Both the position numbers and the translations under genes were made by a program. This document shows, piece after piece, positions 51,350 to 60,482 of a DNA stretch of 64,000 bases; position 1 is the stretch's first letter; every line of letters starts with the position of its first letter. The stretch lies in the NCBI RefSeq assembly GCF_013074385.2, contig NZ_JABEYA020000005.1, forward strand, positions 62,001 to 126,000. The letters run 5' to 3'. The stretch comes from Vibrio ostreicida. GTDB lineage: Bacteria; Pseudomonadota; Gammaproteobacteria; Enterobacterales; Vibrionaceae. The notes beneath the pieces were generated by a model, which did not search any database, was not told the origin of the DNA, and saw nothing but the letters and a program-made list of their open reading frames with translations.

Positions 51350-52222
51350 ATGAATATCGGAAAAATGATCGATGCATCATGTGATACAACGTCATATATA
51401 GACGCTATGATCAAGGAGGAAATTACGCATGTTGGACGTTATTATAATAACGGAAACTCGGAGACACTGAAGACCAAGTGTCTGACCAAAGTGGAGGCAA
51501 ACGCGCTTTCCTCGGCAGAACTCCAATTAGTGGTCGTGTTCCAAAAAGGACAAAAACGCATTGACGATTTTGATGCTGAGAAAGGCGAGAAATCGGCACG
51601 TCAAGCCTTAAAATGTGCAGAAGAAGTAGGGCAACCTCTCGGTTCCGCCATCTATTTTTCGGTTGATTATGATGCGTGTCTCGACGATGTAAAAGGCGGA
51701 ATCACAGCGTATTTTGAAAGTGTGAATAGGCTATTGAAAGGCAAATATAAAGTGGGGGTCTATGGTTCTGGGCTTGTGTGTAAAACCTTGTATGACGCTA
51801 ATCTATGTCACTATAGATGGTTATCGATGTCGGAAGGCTATTGCGGAACGCAAAACTCAGATAAAGAGGGTGATTACGATATTAAACAATTGACGTTAAA
51901 AGCAGCCAAAGATATTTATCAAGTCAGCATTGATCGTATTGGCACGTTAAAATTTGACTACGACGCTTTACATGGTGTGGGCTCTTTTCAGGTAGCGCCA
52001 GAGGCGAGTAATGAAGAGACCGTTGAGTACCTAGTCAATACCTCTTCTGGAACCTTAAACCTGCGCGAATTACCTTCTATGTCGTCCAAAGTGATTAGTC
52101 GTCTTCAGCGAGGTGAGCAACTGACTCCCCCGGATGGTTGGGTATACGTTAAAACAAAGGACGGCCAATACGGTTATGTTTCGAATCAGTTTATTAAATG
52201 CGTAACACTAGACAAAGACTAA
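51350..52222 (+). CDS. DUF1906 glycoside-hydrolase-like protein with SH3 domain
   Basis: A 290-residue protein without a signal peptide. Residues ~1-210 form a DUF1906 (Rv2525c-like) barrel: MIDASCDTTSYIDAMIKEEI, THVGRYY, IYFSVDYDACLDDVKGG, YKVGVYGSG and YRWLSMSEGY. The family resembles GH25 lysozymes and probably acts on peptidoglycan. A bacterial SH3 domain follows (TLNLRELPSMSSKVISRLQR, then YGYVSNQFI), typical for cell-wall binding. It is the intact counterpart of the pseudogene at 38256, so the family belongs to the same gene pool. Perhaps cargo released by another route. Confidence 0.82.
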   Translation: MNIGKMIDASCDTTSYIDAMIKEEITHVGRYYNNGNSETLKTKCLTKVEANALSSAELQLVVVFQKGQKRIDDFDAEKGEKSARQALKCAEEVGQPLGSAIYFSVDYDACLDDVKGGITAYFESVNRLLKGKYKVGVYGSGLVCKTLYDANLCHYRWLSMSEGYCGTQNSDKEGDYDIKQLTLKAAKDIYQVSIDRIGTLKFDYDALHGVGSFQVAPEASNEETVEYLVNTSSGTLNLRELPSMSSKVISRLQRGEQLTPPDGWVYVKTKDGQYGYVSNQFIKCVTLDKD

Positions 52223-52440
52223 ACGTAATTTCATTGATAATTTAAAGAGTCAAATTCACCACCTGACACCACGCATTTGAACAATGGTGTGATTCCTTTT
52301 CCTCACAAAAAATAAATCGACATGGCTAAAATGGCCGAGCAGACAGATCAATTGGATACATGGCTGAGTGTCAATTCGTGATTTAAACGTTCAGTACGGT
52401 ATTTTCTTGGTGATTTTTTTGATTTTTTTCAAATAAAAGC

Positions 52441-52471
52441 TTTACCTCAAGTTAACTTTAGGTATTAGCAT
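52441..52471 (+). promoter_or_regulatory. MerR/SoxR-type operator-promoter before the VOC gene
   Basis: TTTACC and TAGCAT flank a 19-base spacer, the long spacer typical of MerR-family promoters. Inside lies a dyad, ACCTCAAGTT / AACTTTAGGT, that differs at one position from the E. coli SoxR site CCTCAAGTTAACTTGAGG. SoxR or another MerR activator is expected to act here. Confidence 0.65.
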
Positions 52472-52513
52472 CAAAGGGTCGCAAACAATCAAAATATCGC
52501 TAAGGAGAAAACA

Positions 52514-52933
52514 ATGATTCAATTGGAGCACATTAATTTGGTCGTGAAAAATATCCCGTCAATGCTGTCCTTTTATGAGGCTGCATTCCCACATTGGACG
52601 GTACGAGATCAAGGCCAAGGCGAATGGTACGGCAAGGCTCGTCACTGGATCCATTTTGGCGATGACTATCAATACATTGCGTTTAGTGATCATGGCGAAG
52701 GGGAAAACAGACAGTTATCAGGTCATCAACCTGGCCTCGCGCATTTTGCTTACGTCACCAACAATATAACGGCGATCATAGACAGACTCACCCAAGCAGG
52801 TTTTGAGATTGCGAAACCGGGCAGCGAAGAACCTTATCGAAAAAATGTCTACTTCGTTGACCCCGCAGGCTTTGAAATCGAGTTTGTTGAATATCTAAGT
52901 GACGATCCAAAACGACGTAACCTTTCCGTTTAA
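52514..52933 (+). CDS. VOC (glyoxalase/bleomycin-resistance) family protein
   Basis: 139 residues of two VOC beta-alpha-beta-beta-beta units: EHINLVVKNIPSMLSFYEAA at the start, HFAYVTNNITAIIDRL in the middle and DPAGFEIEFVEYL at the end, which carry the metal His/Glu pattern. AAGGAG precedes the ATG. With a SoxR-like promoter it may detoxify a redox-active compound. Substrate unknown. Confidence 0.85.
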   Translation: MIQLEHINLVVKNIPSMLSFYEAAFPHWTVRDQGQGEWYGKARHWIHFGDDYQYIAFSDHGEGENRQLSGHQPGLAHFAYVTNNITAIIDRLTQAGFEIAKPGSEEPYRKNVYFVDPAGFEIEFVEYLSDDPKRRNLSV

Positions 52934-52942
52934 CCGACTAGT

Positions 52943-52972
52943 AAATCCCGTTCGTGTGTTTGGGCGGGATTT
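52943..52972 (+). terminator. Terminator of the VOC gene
   Basis: Stem AAATCCCG / CGGGATTT with a 14-base loop and a T-rich tail. Confidence 0.7.
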
Positions 52973-53064
52973 TGCTTGTTTGTCCGGTCCGCTCTCCGTT
53001 ATAATCCGCGCGTTTAGTGTTGATAGCTCTGGATTTACGCTCCAGTTCGCTTAGAGGAAAAAAG

Positions 53065-54045
53065 ATGACAGATTACGTAGTATGCGCACTGTACAAGTTT
53101 GTGCGCCTAGATAACCATACTGAACTTCGTGAGCCACTTAAGGCTTTAATGGAAGCTCATCACATTCGCGGGACCTTGCTGCTTGCCAATGAAGGTATTA
53201 ATGGTACGGTTGCCTCGACACGAGAAGGGATTGACACCTTACTCGCTTGGTTCAAAAATGACGCCCGCCTTGCTGATCTCGTTTACAAAGAATCGTACGA
53301 TAGCCAACAGCCGTTTAACCGTACTAAGGTCAAACTCAAAAAAGAGATTGTCACGCTGGGCGTCGAGGGCATCGACCCTCGACACGTGGTTGGGACCTAC
53401 GTCAAACCTAACGAGTGGAATGACTTGATCTCGGACCCTGAGGTGTTTGTTGTCGATACTCGTAACGATTATGAAATCGAGATTGGTACCTTCAAACATG
53501 CGGTCAACCCTAAAACGGACACCTTCCGTGACTTTCCTCAGTACGTTGAGCAAAATATGGACCCAGCAAAACATAAGAAGGTGGCCATGTTCTGTACGGG
53601 CGGCATACGCTGCGAGAAATCAACAGCGTATATGAAAGAACAAGGGTTCGACGAGGTCTACCATCTTGAAGGCGGGATTCTTAAATACCTTGAAGAAGTG
53701 CCTCAGGAAGAGAGTTTGTGGGAAGGGGACTGTTACGTTTTTGATGGCCGTGTCGCCGTTAATCATCAACTCGAAAACAGTGGCTATGAAATGTGTAATG
53801 CGTGTCGATTGCCCATCACCGAGCAAGATATGCACTCCCCCAAGTTTGAAAAAGGGGTCAGTTGCCCTAAGTGTGTCGACAAACATACTGACGAACAAAA
53901 AGCACGCTTTCGTGAGCGTGAAAAACAAGTTCAGCTTGCCAATCAACGTGGGGAAACCCATGTTGGTGGAGCGGCGGATGACGTCATCTCTCAGCGACGT
54001 CAAGAAAAACTGGCGCGCAAAGAGCAGCAAAGACAGTCAAAATAA
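53065..54045 (+). CDS. trhO: tRNA uridine(34) hydroxylase TrhO (YceA), rhodanese family
   Basis: 326 residues from ATG 53065 (AGAGGAAAA upstream). An N-terminal ferredoxin-like part ([20 protein letters not shown]) precedes a rhodanese domain with the catalytic Cys in [10 protein letters not shown] (about residue 177). A zinc-type CxxC pair follows (CNACR, CPKCVD). TrhO puts the hydroxyl group on U34 of tRNAs using oxygen. The C-terminal tail is basic. Length and order match the family. Confidence 0.93.
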   Translation: MTDYVVCALYKFVRLDNHTELREPLKALMEAHHIRGTLLLANEGINGTVASTREGIDTLLAWFKNDARLADLVYKESYDSQQPFNRTKVKLKKEIVTLGVEGIDPRHVVGTYVKPNEWNDLISDPEVFVVDTRNDYEIEIGTFKHAVNPKTDTFRDFPQYVEQNMDPAKHKKVAMFCTGGIRCEKSTAYMKEQGFDEVYHLEGGILKYLEEVPQEESLWEGDCYVFDGRVAVNHQLENSGYEMCNACRLPITEQDMHSPKFEKGVSCPKCVDKHTDEQKARFREREKQVQLANQRGETHVGGAADDVISQRRQEKLARKEQQRQSK

Positions 54046-54069
54046 ACGTCGTTTAAGCGAATAAAATGC

Positions 54070-54096
54070 ATCCCCCGAGCCGCAACGCCGGGGGAT
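54070..54096 (+). terminator. Terminator of trhO
   Basis: GC-rich stem ATCCCCCG / CGGGGGAT with an 11-base loop, followed by TTTTT. Confidence 0.9.
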
Positions 54097-54112
54097 TTTT
54101 TATGTCGCTAGC

Positions 54113-55078
54113 CTAGATATGCTCGACCATAGCGCGAGGGGCTTGAGTTAACGGCCCTTCGTGGGTGTCAAATGTTGAGTAGCGGGCATAGGTTAACGAT
54201 GTCAGTTGAGGGGTATTGTAGTCGTTGTGGGGAGAAAGCACGATCGCCTCGACTTCTATCATCTTGGGAGGCCTTTGGTCGCTCTTCGGCTCATACTTGG
54301 CTAGTTGCGGGTCTCCAATGGGGCTGATCAACACCAGTTTAGTGACCAAATGGGGGGCGTTGTTGGCAATATTTAAAGCGATTGAGGCACCTTGTTGATG
54401 CCCGATCAAGGTCGCCTTATCGACAGCATTCTCGACCATCCATAACGTGATGTCATTGGCGATGACAGTATCATCCAACTCTTGGTTTCCGCGACTTTTT
54501 TCATGACTAGGCAAGTCAAACACGACACAGCGCCCGTCGCGACATAGGTCGGCGAGCACTGGAGACCAAAAGGAGCCGTCATGGTCAAGACCATGCAAAC
54601 ACATTCTAACCTCACCGTGACCATGATCCTCATACTCATAAATGACGCCATTGATCCGCTGGCGGCGCTCAGGGCTCACACCGTAGTGCGCGTGCGACAA
54701 GCCGAGAGAATCCTCAAAAATTTGATAGTGGCTAATTTGATTATTTTTGATGGTGAACCGAATCACGAAGTGACCATCAACGATGGCTGACGTGGTTACA
54801 ATGCGGTGACGAAAATGGCCAATTGCCAGCACATCCTCCCCCTCACTGATTAAAGGCTCTAGGTGAAATTCCAAGGGTTCAAAGCCATGAAGGAAATGCT
54901 CTAACCAGCGCCGAATTGCCGATTTTCCCTGAATAATACCAACGGTACTTAGTATCGGATCGCCGTCGACGTGCCAGACGGCATCCTCAGTTACGTAACG
55001 CAGGGCTTCTTCGTAATCCTGTTGAGCGAAGGCTGAAAGATAGGCGTTGACGACATCTTTTGTGTTTATTGTGTTCAT
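54113..55078 (-). CDS. SnoaL-like domain fused to alpha/beta-hydrolase, nucleophile Ser missing
   Basis: 321 residues from ATG 55078. Residues ~1-135 are an NTF2/SnoaL fold (VVNAYLSAFAQQDYEEALRY). The rest is an alpha/beta-hydrolase with the oxyanion motif CLHGLDHDG and VVFDLPSHEKSRG. At the nucleophile elbow it reads IGHQQGAS, so Ser is replaced by Gln. The hydrolase part is also short (~185 residues). It may be a non-catalytic or truncated member. Divergent from a LysR gene. Confidence 0.75.
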   Translation of the reverse strand: MNTINTKDVVNAYLSAFAQQDYEEALRYVTEDAVWHVDGDPILSTVGIIQGKSAIRRWLEHFLHGFEPLEFHLEPLISEGEDVLAIGHFRHRIVTTSAIVDGHFVIRFTIKNNQISHYQIFEDSLGLSHAHYGVSPERRQRINGVIYEYEDHGHGEVRMCLHGLDHDGSFWSPVLADLCRDGRCVVFDLPSHEKSRGNQELDDTVIANDITLWMVENAVDKATLIGHQQGASIALNIANNAPHLVTKLVLISPIGDPQLAKYEPKSDQRPPKMIEVEAIVLSPHNDYNTPQLTSLTYARYSTFDTHEGPLTQAPRAMVEHI

Positions 55079-55189
55079 TAAGATCGTGTCCTCTGTGTCG
55101 TTAATCAAAACAGACAGACACTGTACAAGTCTCCTATACAGGTTAGAATGGAAAGGGCTGGAAGTTGGTTTTCCAAAACTGGAATAGGC

Positions 55190-56053
55190 ATGAATATCGA
55201 ACATCTGTATTTTTTTACTGCCGTGGTACAACAAGGCAGTTTAACCAAAGCCGCGACCAAATTAGGCGTTAGCCCACAAACGGTTGGCCGTAAGATTGCA
55301 CAATTAGAATCACAAATAGGCTGTCAGCTGTTTGTTCGGCATCCGACCGGCTATCAACCGACGGTGGATGGGTTATCATTGCACAAGCAAGCACAAGAGA
55401 TCGAAGAGGTTCTGGCGGCCTTCAAAGCGAACTTTAGCACCCAAAATACCTCGTTTTCTGGTGTGGTGCGCGTCGCGTTGCCTGAGATGATTGCGTTACA
55501 ATGTGTGATCCCCCAGATCCAGCCTTTTCTGCAACGCTACCCAGATCTAGAGTTACAGATGGTGACGGGTATTCACACGGTTGGCATCGCCAAAGGTGAT
55601 GCCGACATTGCATTGCGTTTAAAGCGACCGAATAAAGGCGCGTTAACCGTGCGTAAGATAGGATTAATGTCTTCTGGGTTGTTTGTTTCACACTCACTCC
55701 GCGACCAGCCATTGGATAGCGTGCCCTTGATTGGTTGGGATAGACACACTCAATTGCCCGCGGTTCAATGGCTGAAAAAGATCACAGACCGTGAGCCCAT
55801 CTTGCGATTCAATACACTGGCTGCTCAGCAGGCGGCGATTCGTAGTGGCTTAGGGGCTGGTATACTTCCCCATTTTTTAAGTGAGGGGCTTAGTGAAATG
55901 AGTGCTTATCCCATCCCACTAGAACCGCTGTGGCTGGTGACGCATGCTAATATGACAACCCCGAGGGTCCGAGCCGTGTATGATGAGATTGCTGCCATTA
56001 TTGGGGCGAATCAAGCCCAATTGGTACCCAATCAACCGGACTCTAGCCCTTGA
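55190..56053 (+). CDS. LysR-family regulator
   Basis: 287 residues from ATG 55190; a frame from 55148 is possible but less likely. HTH: GSLTKAATKLGVSPQTVGRK. It is divergent from the SnoaL/hydrolase gene and likely controls it. Effector unknown. Confidence 0.87.
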   Translation: MNIEHLYFFTAVVQQGSLTKAATKLGVSPQTVGRKIAQLESQIGCQLFVRHPTGYQPTVDGLSLHKQAQEIEEVLAAFKANFSTQNTSFSGVVRVALPEMIALQCVIPQIQPFLQRYPDLELQMVTGIHTVGIAKGDADIALRLKRPNKGALTVRKIGLMSSGLFVSHSLRDQPLDSVPLIGWDRHTQLPAVQWLKKITDREPILRFNTLAAQQAAIRSGLGAGILPHFLSEGLSEMSAYPIPLEPLWLVTHANMTTPRVRAVYDEIAAIIGANQAQLVPNQPDSSP

Positions 56054-56231
56054 AAACGGGTGATTGCGAACCATCACCAGCCTTCAGCCATTAATAGCAA
56101 CCCGAGTCCAAGAACGATGACCATCCGTTATCAATGTGGTGTGGGTTCCAGCTCGATGCAAAAACCGCCATTATGTTGATTCTATGCATGTTTTTACGGT
56201 CAATTGAGTTACTATCCTCTTTTTCAATTTA

Positions 56232-56660
56232 ATGATTATGCTTATGACAAAACGCATCCAACCTTTGTGGTTAGCTCGCAACAAGAAAGAGTTTTCCGAT
56301 CAAAATCAGGCGAGAAAAGCCTTAACTCAGGCCTTGCTTGTGTGTTTACTGGCGTCTGTCGCTAACCTATTTGGGCTTGTTTACACCACCCATTGGTGGC
56401 CGCTGAATTTTGCTCAACACGATGTCCTAATGTACGCGAATATAGCGCTTTATTTAGTTTTCCCCGTGTTTGGGGTGCTGATCTTCAAGCAACGTCAATG
56501 GGCGGCTAGTCTGATGCTGGTTCTAACGCTGGTTCAGGCCGCCATCGAGTACGGCCTTTATGATTCAATGCCCGCCATTACTGGGTTTGCCTTGCTGTGG
56601 TTTGTTGCCAAAGCCAATCGAGCATTGACGTACCTTCACATTCAGGCTGTATCCGATTGA
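56232..56660 (+). CDS. Membrane protein of unknown function
   Basis: 142 residues with four hydrophobic segments (about 33-51, 66-86, 89-108, 112-130) and a basic N-terminus. Start at 56232, 56238 or 56244 is undecided. No family recognised. Confidence 0.6.
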   Translation: MIMLMTKRIQPLWLARNKKEFSDQNQARKALTQALLVCLLASVANLFGLVYTTHWWPLNFAQHDVLMYANIALYLVFPVFGVLIFKQRQWAASLMLVLTLVQAAIEYGLYDSMPAITGFALLWFVAKANRALTYLHIQAVSD

Positions 56661-56934
56661 GCGGCCGAATCGTTGCACAGATACGCTGAAAAAGGGCACA
56701 ATACGGCGGATCGGTTCAACGTCAAAATGAAGGGGATTAAACCTTGCGAGACGCGCGGCAATCGGGAGAGGGTTTTCCACAGGGTGTCCACCAAACCCAC
56801 GATAAAAAATCGACTTGACGAATCAACAGTCCATTAATTTATTGATTTAATGGATTTCTGAGTTCTTATCCACAAATTATGTGAATATTAGATCGATGCC
56901 GATAGTGCGATTCGTCGTGATTTTTATCACGATT

Positions 56935-57474
56935 TTAGAAAGGTTTTTTGGGTAAGCGACCAAAGTCATCGACCACCTTGACTTGTTTAGGTGGCGCATT
57001 GCCCCAATCCCAAAACACGACATTACGCATCTCCGGTGTCGCTGAGCGGGCAAAGCTCGGGACGATAATCGCCCGCACCCCAGCGGATAAGAGCGCCTTT
57101 GTCAATAACCAGCTCTCTGGTGTGTCATTGCGGCTGACACTGTCCATCCAAGCACAACTCAATGTTGAGGGCTTAATGCCACAGTTTAGCAACACCATTT
57201 CATCGGTGAGGTCGAGGACATTTTGGCAATCGACCTCGTATTGGCAAATGGTCAAAGGTTGAGCCTTAAACCGAAAGCCTTGTTGGGCCTCAACCCAAGC
57301 ACCTGCCTGACTGCAAGCCGTGTAAAGGGCCGCGGTACCCACAGGGTTAAAACGCCCACCATAACGTTTGGCGCCTTCGCCACTTTCTGGTGAAAATGAC
57401 CATCTCGGATCATGACCACGAAATACGGCGCCTTGAAAGTGAATAAAATGCTGGCTGAACTTATCTTTACGCAT
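56935..57474 (-). CDS. RES-domain toxin
   Basis: 179 residues from ATG 57474. RES pattern: FRGHDPRWSFSPESGEGAKR, then YGGRFNPVGTAALYTA, with the conserved Arg and Tyr. Known RES toxins degrade NAD+ by phosphorolysis or hydrolysis. Its start overlaps the antitoxin gene end by 8 bases (translational coupling). Confidence 0.87.
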   Translation of the reverse strand: MRKDKFSQHFIHFQGAVFRGHDPRWSFSPESGEGAKRYGGRFNPVGTAALYTACSQAGAWVEAQQGFRFKAQPLTICQYEVDCQNVLDLTDEMVLLNCGIKPSTLSCAWMDSVSRNDTPESWLLTKALLSAGVRAIIVPSFARSATPEMRNVVFWDWGNAPPKQVKVVDDFGRLPKKPF

Positions 57475-57829
57475 AACCACCTTCGGACACGTGGTTCAAA
57501 TAAAGGCGTACGGCGTCCATTCTATCTTGTTTTACCAGTTGCTCGGCGGTCAAACCACCGAATTCGGGTAAGCTTTCGCTGCGATACCAAGCATAAGCGT
57601 AAATCGGGTCACCCGTCCAAGGCAAAATACGGTTGATGACCTCAGTGCAGTTACGCAATACTTGCTGAGTTTTCATGGAGGTATAACGGTCACTGCGGCT
57701 TAAGGTTGAGAAGGGCACGCCGGATACCGAGGCAATCTCTTTAATGTTGGTATGGAAAAATGACGCCATCTTACCGGGTTCAACGATTCCCTGCGCATTG
57801 ATCACGTTGTCCAAAATAGAAGTCCTCAT
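57467..57829 (-). CDS. Xre/MbcA/ParS-type antitoxin (DUF2384)
   Basis: 120 residues from ATG 57829 (GGAGG upstream); the frame is open 66 codons further but without a site. An XRE-like N-terminal part (MASFFHTNIKEIASVSGVPF) and a C-terminal toxin-binding domain (ILPWTGDPIYAYAWYRSESL). It neutralises the RES toxin and represses the operon. First gene of the pair. Confidence 0.85.
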   Translation of the reverse strand: MRTSILDNVINAQGIVEPGKMASFFHTNIKEIASVSGVPFSTLSRSDRYTSMKTQQVLRNCTEVINRILPWTGDPIYAYAWYRSESLPEFGGLTAEQLVKQDRMDAVRLYLNHVSEGGYA

Positions 57830-58063
57830 CGCTCCCTCCTTAAATGTCATGCTAATTGACCAATATAAGTACAAAATAACTGACACGTTTGATTTAAGCA
57901 AGTTTTCATCGCAGAGCGCAAGCAAACGTTGCATTATCTTCAACAGAACGTATTGGCTGAGTTCGTCGGACTTATTCCGCGGTTGCTGAGGATCGCGAGC
58001 ACACATTTCAGACACAGAAGGGAACATAAGGCCTGTTTAAGAACAGGCCATAACAGGGGCAGG

Positions 58064-58303
58064 TTACTGAAGGGAAGAATAAGGGGCTTTCTCCAGCATT
58101 TCTGCTAAGTAGAATTTCGACAATCGTCCTTCGACCACTGAAATCATGGCCTCGGCGATTTCTCGGTTACCGCCAAAACAACGATTTATCATGGTGGCGA
58201 TATCTTGCTTAGGGATCTGTTGGTTAAGTTGTTGACCTATCCATAGGTATTCTGGTGCATTTTCATCCAACAATGTGCTCATTCCCAACTGGAATTTAGT
58301 CAT
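58064..58303 (-). CDS. Small protein of unknown function
   Basis: 79 residues from ATG 58303 (AGGAAG upstream). Soluble, with a helix AMISVVEGRLSKFYLAEMLE. No family recognised. It lies behind the toxin-antitoxin pair's upstream region but is separated by its own promoter gap. Confidence 0.65.
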   Translation of the reverse strand: MTKFQLGMSTLLDENAPEYLWIGQQLNQQIPKQDIATMINRCFGGNREIAEAMISVVEGRLSKFYLAEMLEKAPYSSLQ

Positions 58304-58486
58304 ATTTTCACTTCCTTGCGAAATTTTATGCATATTGGAATGTTTAGAAGAATAAAAAACTGATTGTCTTCACAGGTTAAAGAAAACTGTCATAAAAGAA
58401 TAATAAATTGAGAAGCCGATCGGAAAATCGATGGTTTTCTAGAGGCTATTCAATCGAAAAAAATAGTGTGGAATGGGGGGGGGTTA
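58304..58486. other. AT-rich gap before the repeat-flanked module
   Basis: Holds the promoter of the small protein on the minus strand and a G9 run at 58475-58483. No gene is seen. Confidence 0.35.
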
Positions 58487-58585
58487 GGCCCGAGTGTCGC
58501 CTCTTGAACTGAAGGCGAGATCCCAAACGCCACAATGAATTATCATAATTTACGCGCTAAGTTCCGGTGCAGAGCGCTAGGGTTT
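58487..58585 (+). repeat. 99-bp direct repeat, left copy
   Basis: Starts GGCCCGAGTGTCGCCTC and includes ATGAATTATCATAATTTA (58535). The same length and order recur at 60384-60482 with about 85-90% identity. The frame from 58535 stops after 24 codons. The two copies flank a two-gene module. Confidence 0.8.
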
Positions 58586-58718
58586 GTATCGCGTGCTCGA
58601 CGGAGTTAGAGAGTGTGATCGAATTCTTGTCCTTGCCAAGCGCAGCGCAATGACGGGCAAGATAGAAAAGGTTAACAACCACTACAAATATGTTACGGAA
58701 AAATAAGGTATTAATGAA

Positions 58719-59540
58719 ATGAACCAAACCATCAGAACTACATTTGACAGTCAGACTGATCGAGAAGAACTGTCAGTACGTCTACCTGTCGATAATAGTC
58801 TAAACGAAATTACGATTCGAAATATAGTCGAAAAGTTCAACAGATATGGTGTAGCTTTAGTCGAGCATTACCAAACGCATACTCCCGAGGGTTTATTACT
58901 CAAACTTGGACGCTTTTTTGGCAACCCAGTTGGGCACGACCGTTCGGATTCGAATGGGATTACCGTTATCTCAAACTTGAACGGTTTTGAAGGTTATCTG
59001 GGGGCAAGCTATACGGAACATCCCCTTCACACTTGCGGAGTTTATTCTGACGAGCCTCCAATTGTTCTTCTTCTTCAGTGCATCAAGCCATCGAGTCAAG
59101 GTGGTGATTCGATCTTGGTGTCTTCGAAGAAGATTCATGACTTCCTTTCTAAAGAAGATCCTCACGGTCTTGGCTTACTTAAGTTCTCGGGTGCTCTAAC
59201 GATGAAAAGAGGGGATGCTAAAGCTTCGAGGGCTGTTTTTGATGATAAATATCTTGGCAATGGATCTTACATGTTCTCATTTCGATGTGACGATGTAGTT
59301 GAATATGAGGTTAGCCCCTCGACTCTAATCACGACACTTGCAAAGATAAAGAACTTTATAGACCTGCCAGAGAATCAAGTACGCCTCAGACTGAAAGAAA
59401 ATCAAATCCTAATTGCGGATAACTCAGCGGTCATGCATGCTCGAACAAAATTTCCTCAGGACGAAGACCGGAAGTTGCTGCGTTTGACACTCGATGGAAA
59501 ACCAAGCCACAGTGAATATCCATTGGAACTAGGATTTTAA
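58719..59540 (+). CDS. TauD/TfdA-like Fe(II)/2-oxoglutarate oxygenase, altered metal site
   Basis: 273 residues. Clavaminate-synthase-like features: PPIVLLLQCIKPSSQGGDSI, the distal His in AVMHARTKF (His240), and LLRLTLDG with the 2-oxoglutarate Arg. The proximal motif is HTC (His104, Cys106) where HxD/E is expected, so the carboxylate iron ligand is replaced. AT-rich. Within the repeat-flanked module; a sulfonate/sulfite theme is suggested by the TSUP gene next door. Confidence 0.75.
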   Translation: MNQTIRTTFDSQTDREELSVRLPVDNSLNEITIRNIVEKFNRYGVALVEHYQTHTPEGLLLKLGRFFGNPVGHDRSDSNGITVISNLNGFEGYLGASYTEHPLHTCGVYSDEPPIVLLLQCIKPSSQGGDSILVSSKKIHDFLSKEDPHGLGLLKFSGALTMKRGDAKASRAVFDDKYLGNGSYMFSFRCDDVVEYEVSPSTLITTLAKIKNFIDLPENQVRLRLKENQILIADNSAVMHARTKFPQDEDRKLLRLTLDGKPSHSEYPLELGF

Positions 59541-59594
59541 GCAAAATTTAATTCATGTTCTTATACTCCACATTTACCATATGAGATTGAAAAA

Positions 59595-60323
59595 TTGAGT
59601 ATTGAGTTCTTGTACGCTGGTCTAGCCGGTTTGGCGTTTGTGACATCTCTCATTACGGCGGTTGTCGGGATGGGAGGAGGAGTTCTCTTGCTAGCGGTAT
59701 TGCCGAGCTTTATTCCTCCATATGCCCTAATCCCCGTTCACGGGGCTGTCCAATTATCTAGTAATGTCAGTCGATTCATCTTTGATATTAGAAGTACATG
59801 CTTCACTGCCCTGGGGCAATTTTTTATTGGTTCGATGATTGGGGCATACTTTGGTGCTCAATTGTTCAATGACATCGACTTTTCCATCATTCCTCTGCTT
59901 GTTAGTGCGTTTATCCTTTTCGTCCTATGGTTTCCCATTGAAAAGGTTATGTCAAAGATTCCGGGTAAGTACTTCTCCCTCGGTATCGTTCAAACATCAT
60001 TGGCTTTATATGTTGGGGCTACAGGTCCGTTAAGTACCTCTATCCTAATCAGAGACGGATACGAACCAAGGGTAGTTATTGTTACAAATGCGGCCATCAA
60101 TACGCTTATCAATGTTTTCAAAATAGCTGTTTTTATCTATTTAGGATTTGTGTTTCATGACTTTGTGTTTCACGTGATAATCATGTCTATTTTTGCCATT
60201 ATTGGCTCATATGTAGGGACTAAGTTGAGAATAGGGATTGATATTATTTTCGCTAGGAAAGTTCTGATCGGAATAATTACAATAATATGTTTGAATAATA
60301 TTTTGATTTATTTTTTAGAGTAA
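59595..60323 (+). CDS. TSUP-family permease (TauE/SafE-like)
   Basis: 242 residues with about eight membrane segments and the TSUP motif SLITAVVGMGGGVLLLAVLP plus HGAVQLSSNVSRF. TSUP proteins export or import sulfite, sulfoacetate or other small anions. It begins with TTG at 59595 (no in-frame ATG nearby). Next to the TauD-like gene, 54 bases apart, so probably one transcript. Confidence 0.82.
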   Translation: MSIEFLYAGLAGLAFVTSLITAVVGMGGGVLLLAVLPSFIPPYALIPVHGAVQLSSNVSRFIFDIRSTCFTALGQFFIGSMIGAYFGAQLFNDIDFSIIPLLVSAFILFVLWFPIEKVMSKIPGKYFSLGIVQTSLALYVGATGPLSTSILIRDGYEPRVVIVTNAAINTLINVFKIAVFIYLGFVFHDFVFHVIIMSIFAIIGSYVGTKLRIGIDIIFARKVLIGIITIICLNNILIYFLE

Positions 60324-60383
60324 CGCCTTGAAGTTTCATCCTCAAGTTTGCAGTGTGACATCTTCTGCACTGGGTGGATTTTC

Positions 60384-60482
60384 GGCCCGAGTGTCGCCTC
60401 TTGAAGCAAAGGCGAGATCGCAAACGCCACAATGAATTATCATAATTTATACACTAGGTTCCAGCGCAGAGCACTAGGGTTA
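60384..60482 (+). repeat. 99-bp direct repeat, right copy
   Basis: Second copy of the repeat at 58487. Its ATG (60432) continues into a 155-residue ORF, unlike the left copy. Unit length is 1897 bases. Confidence 0.8.
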
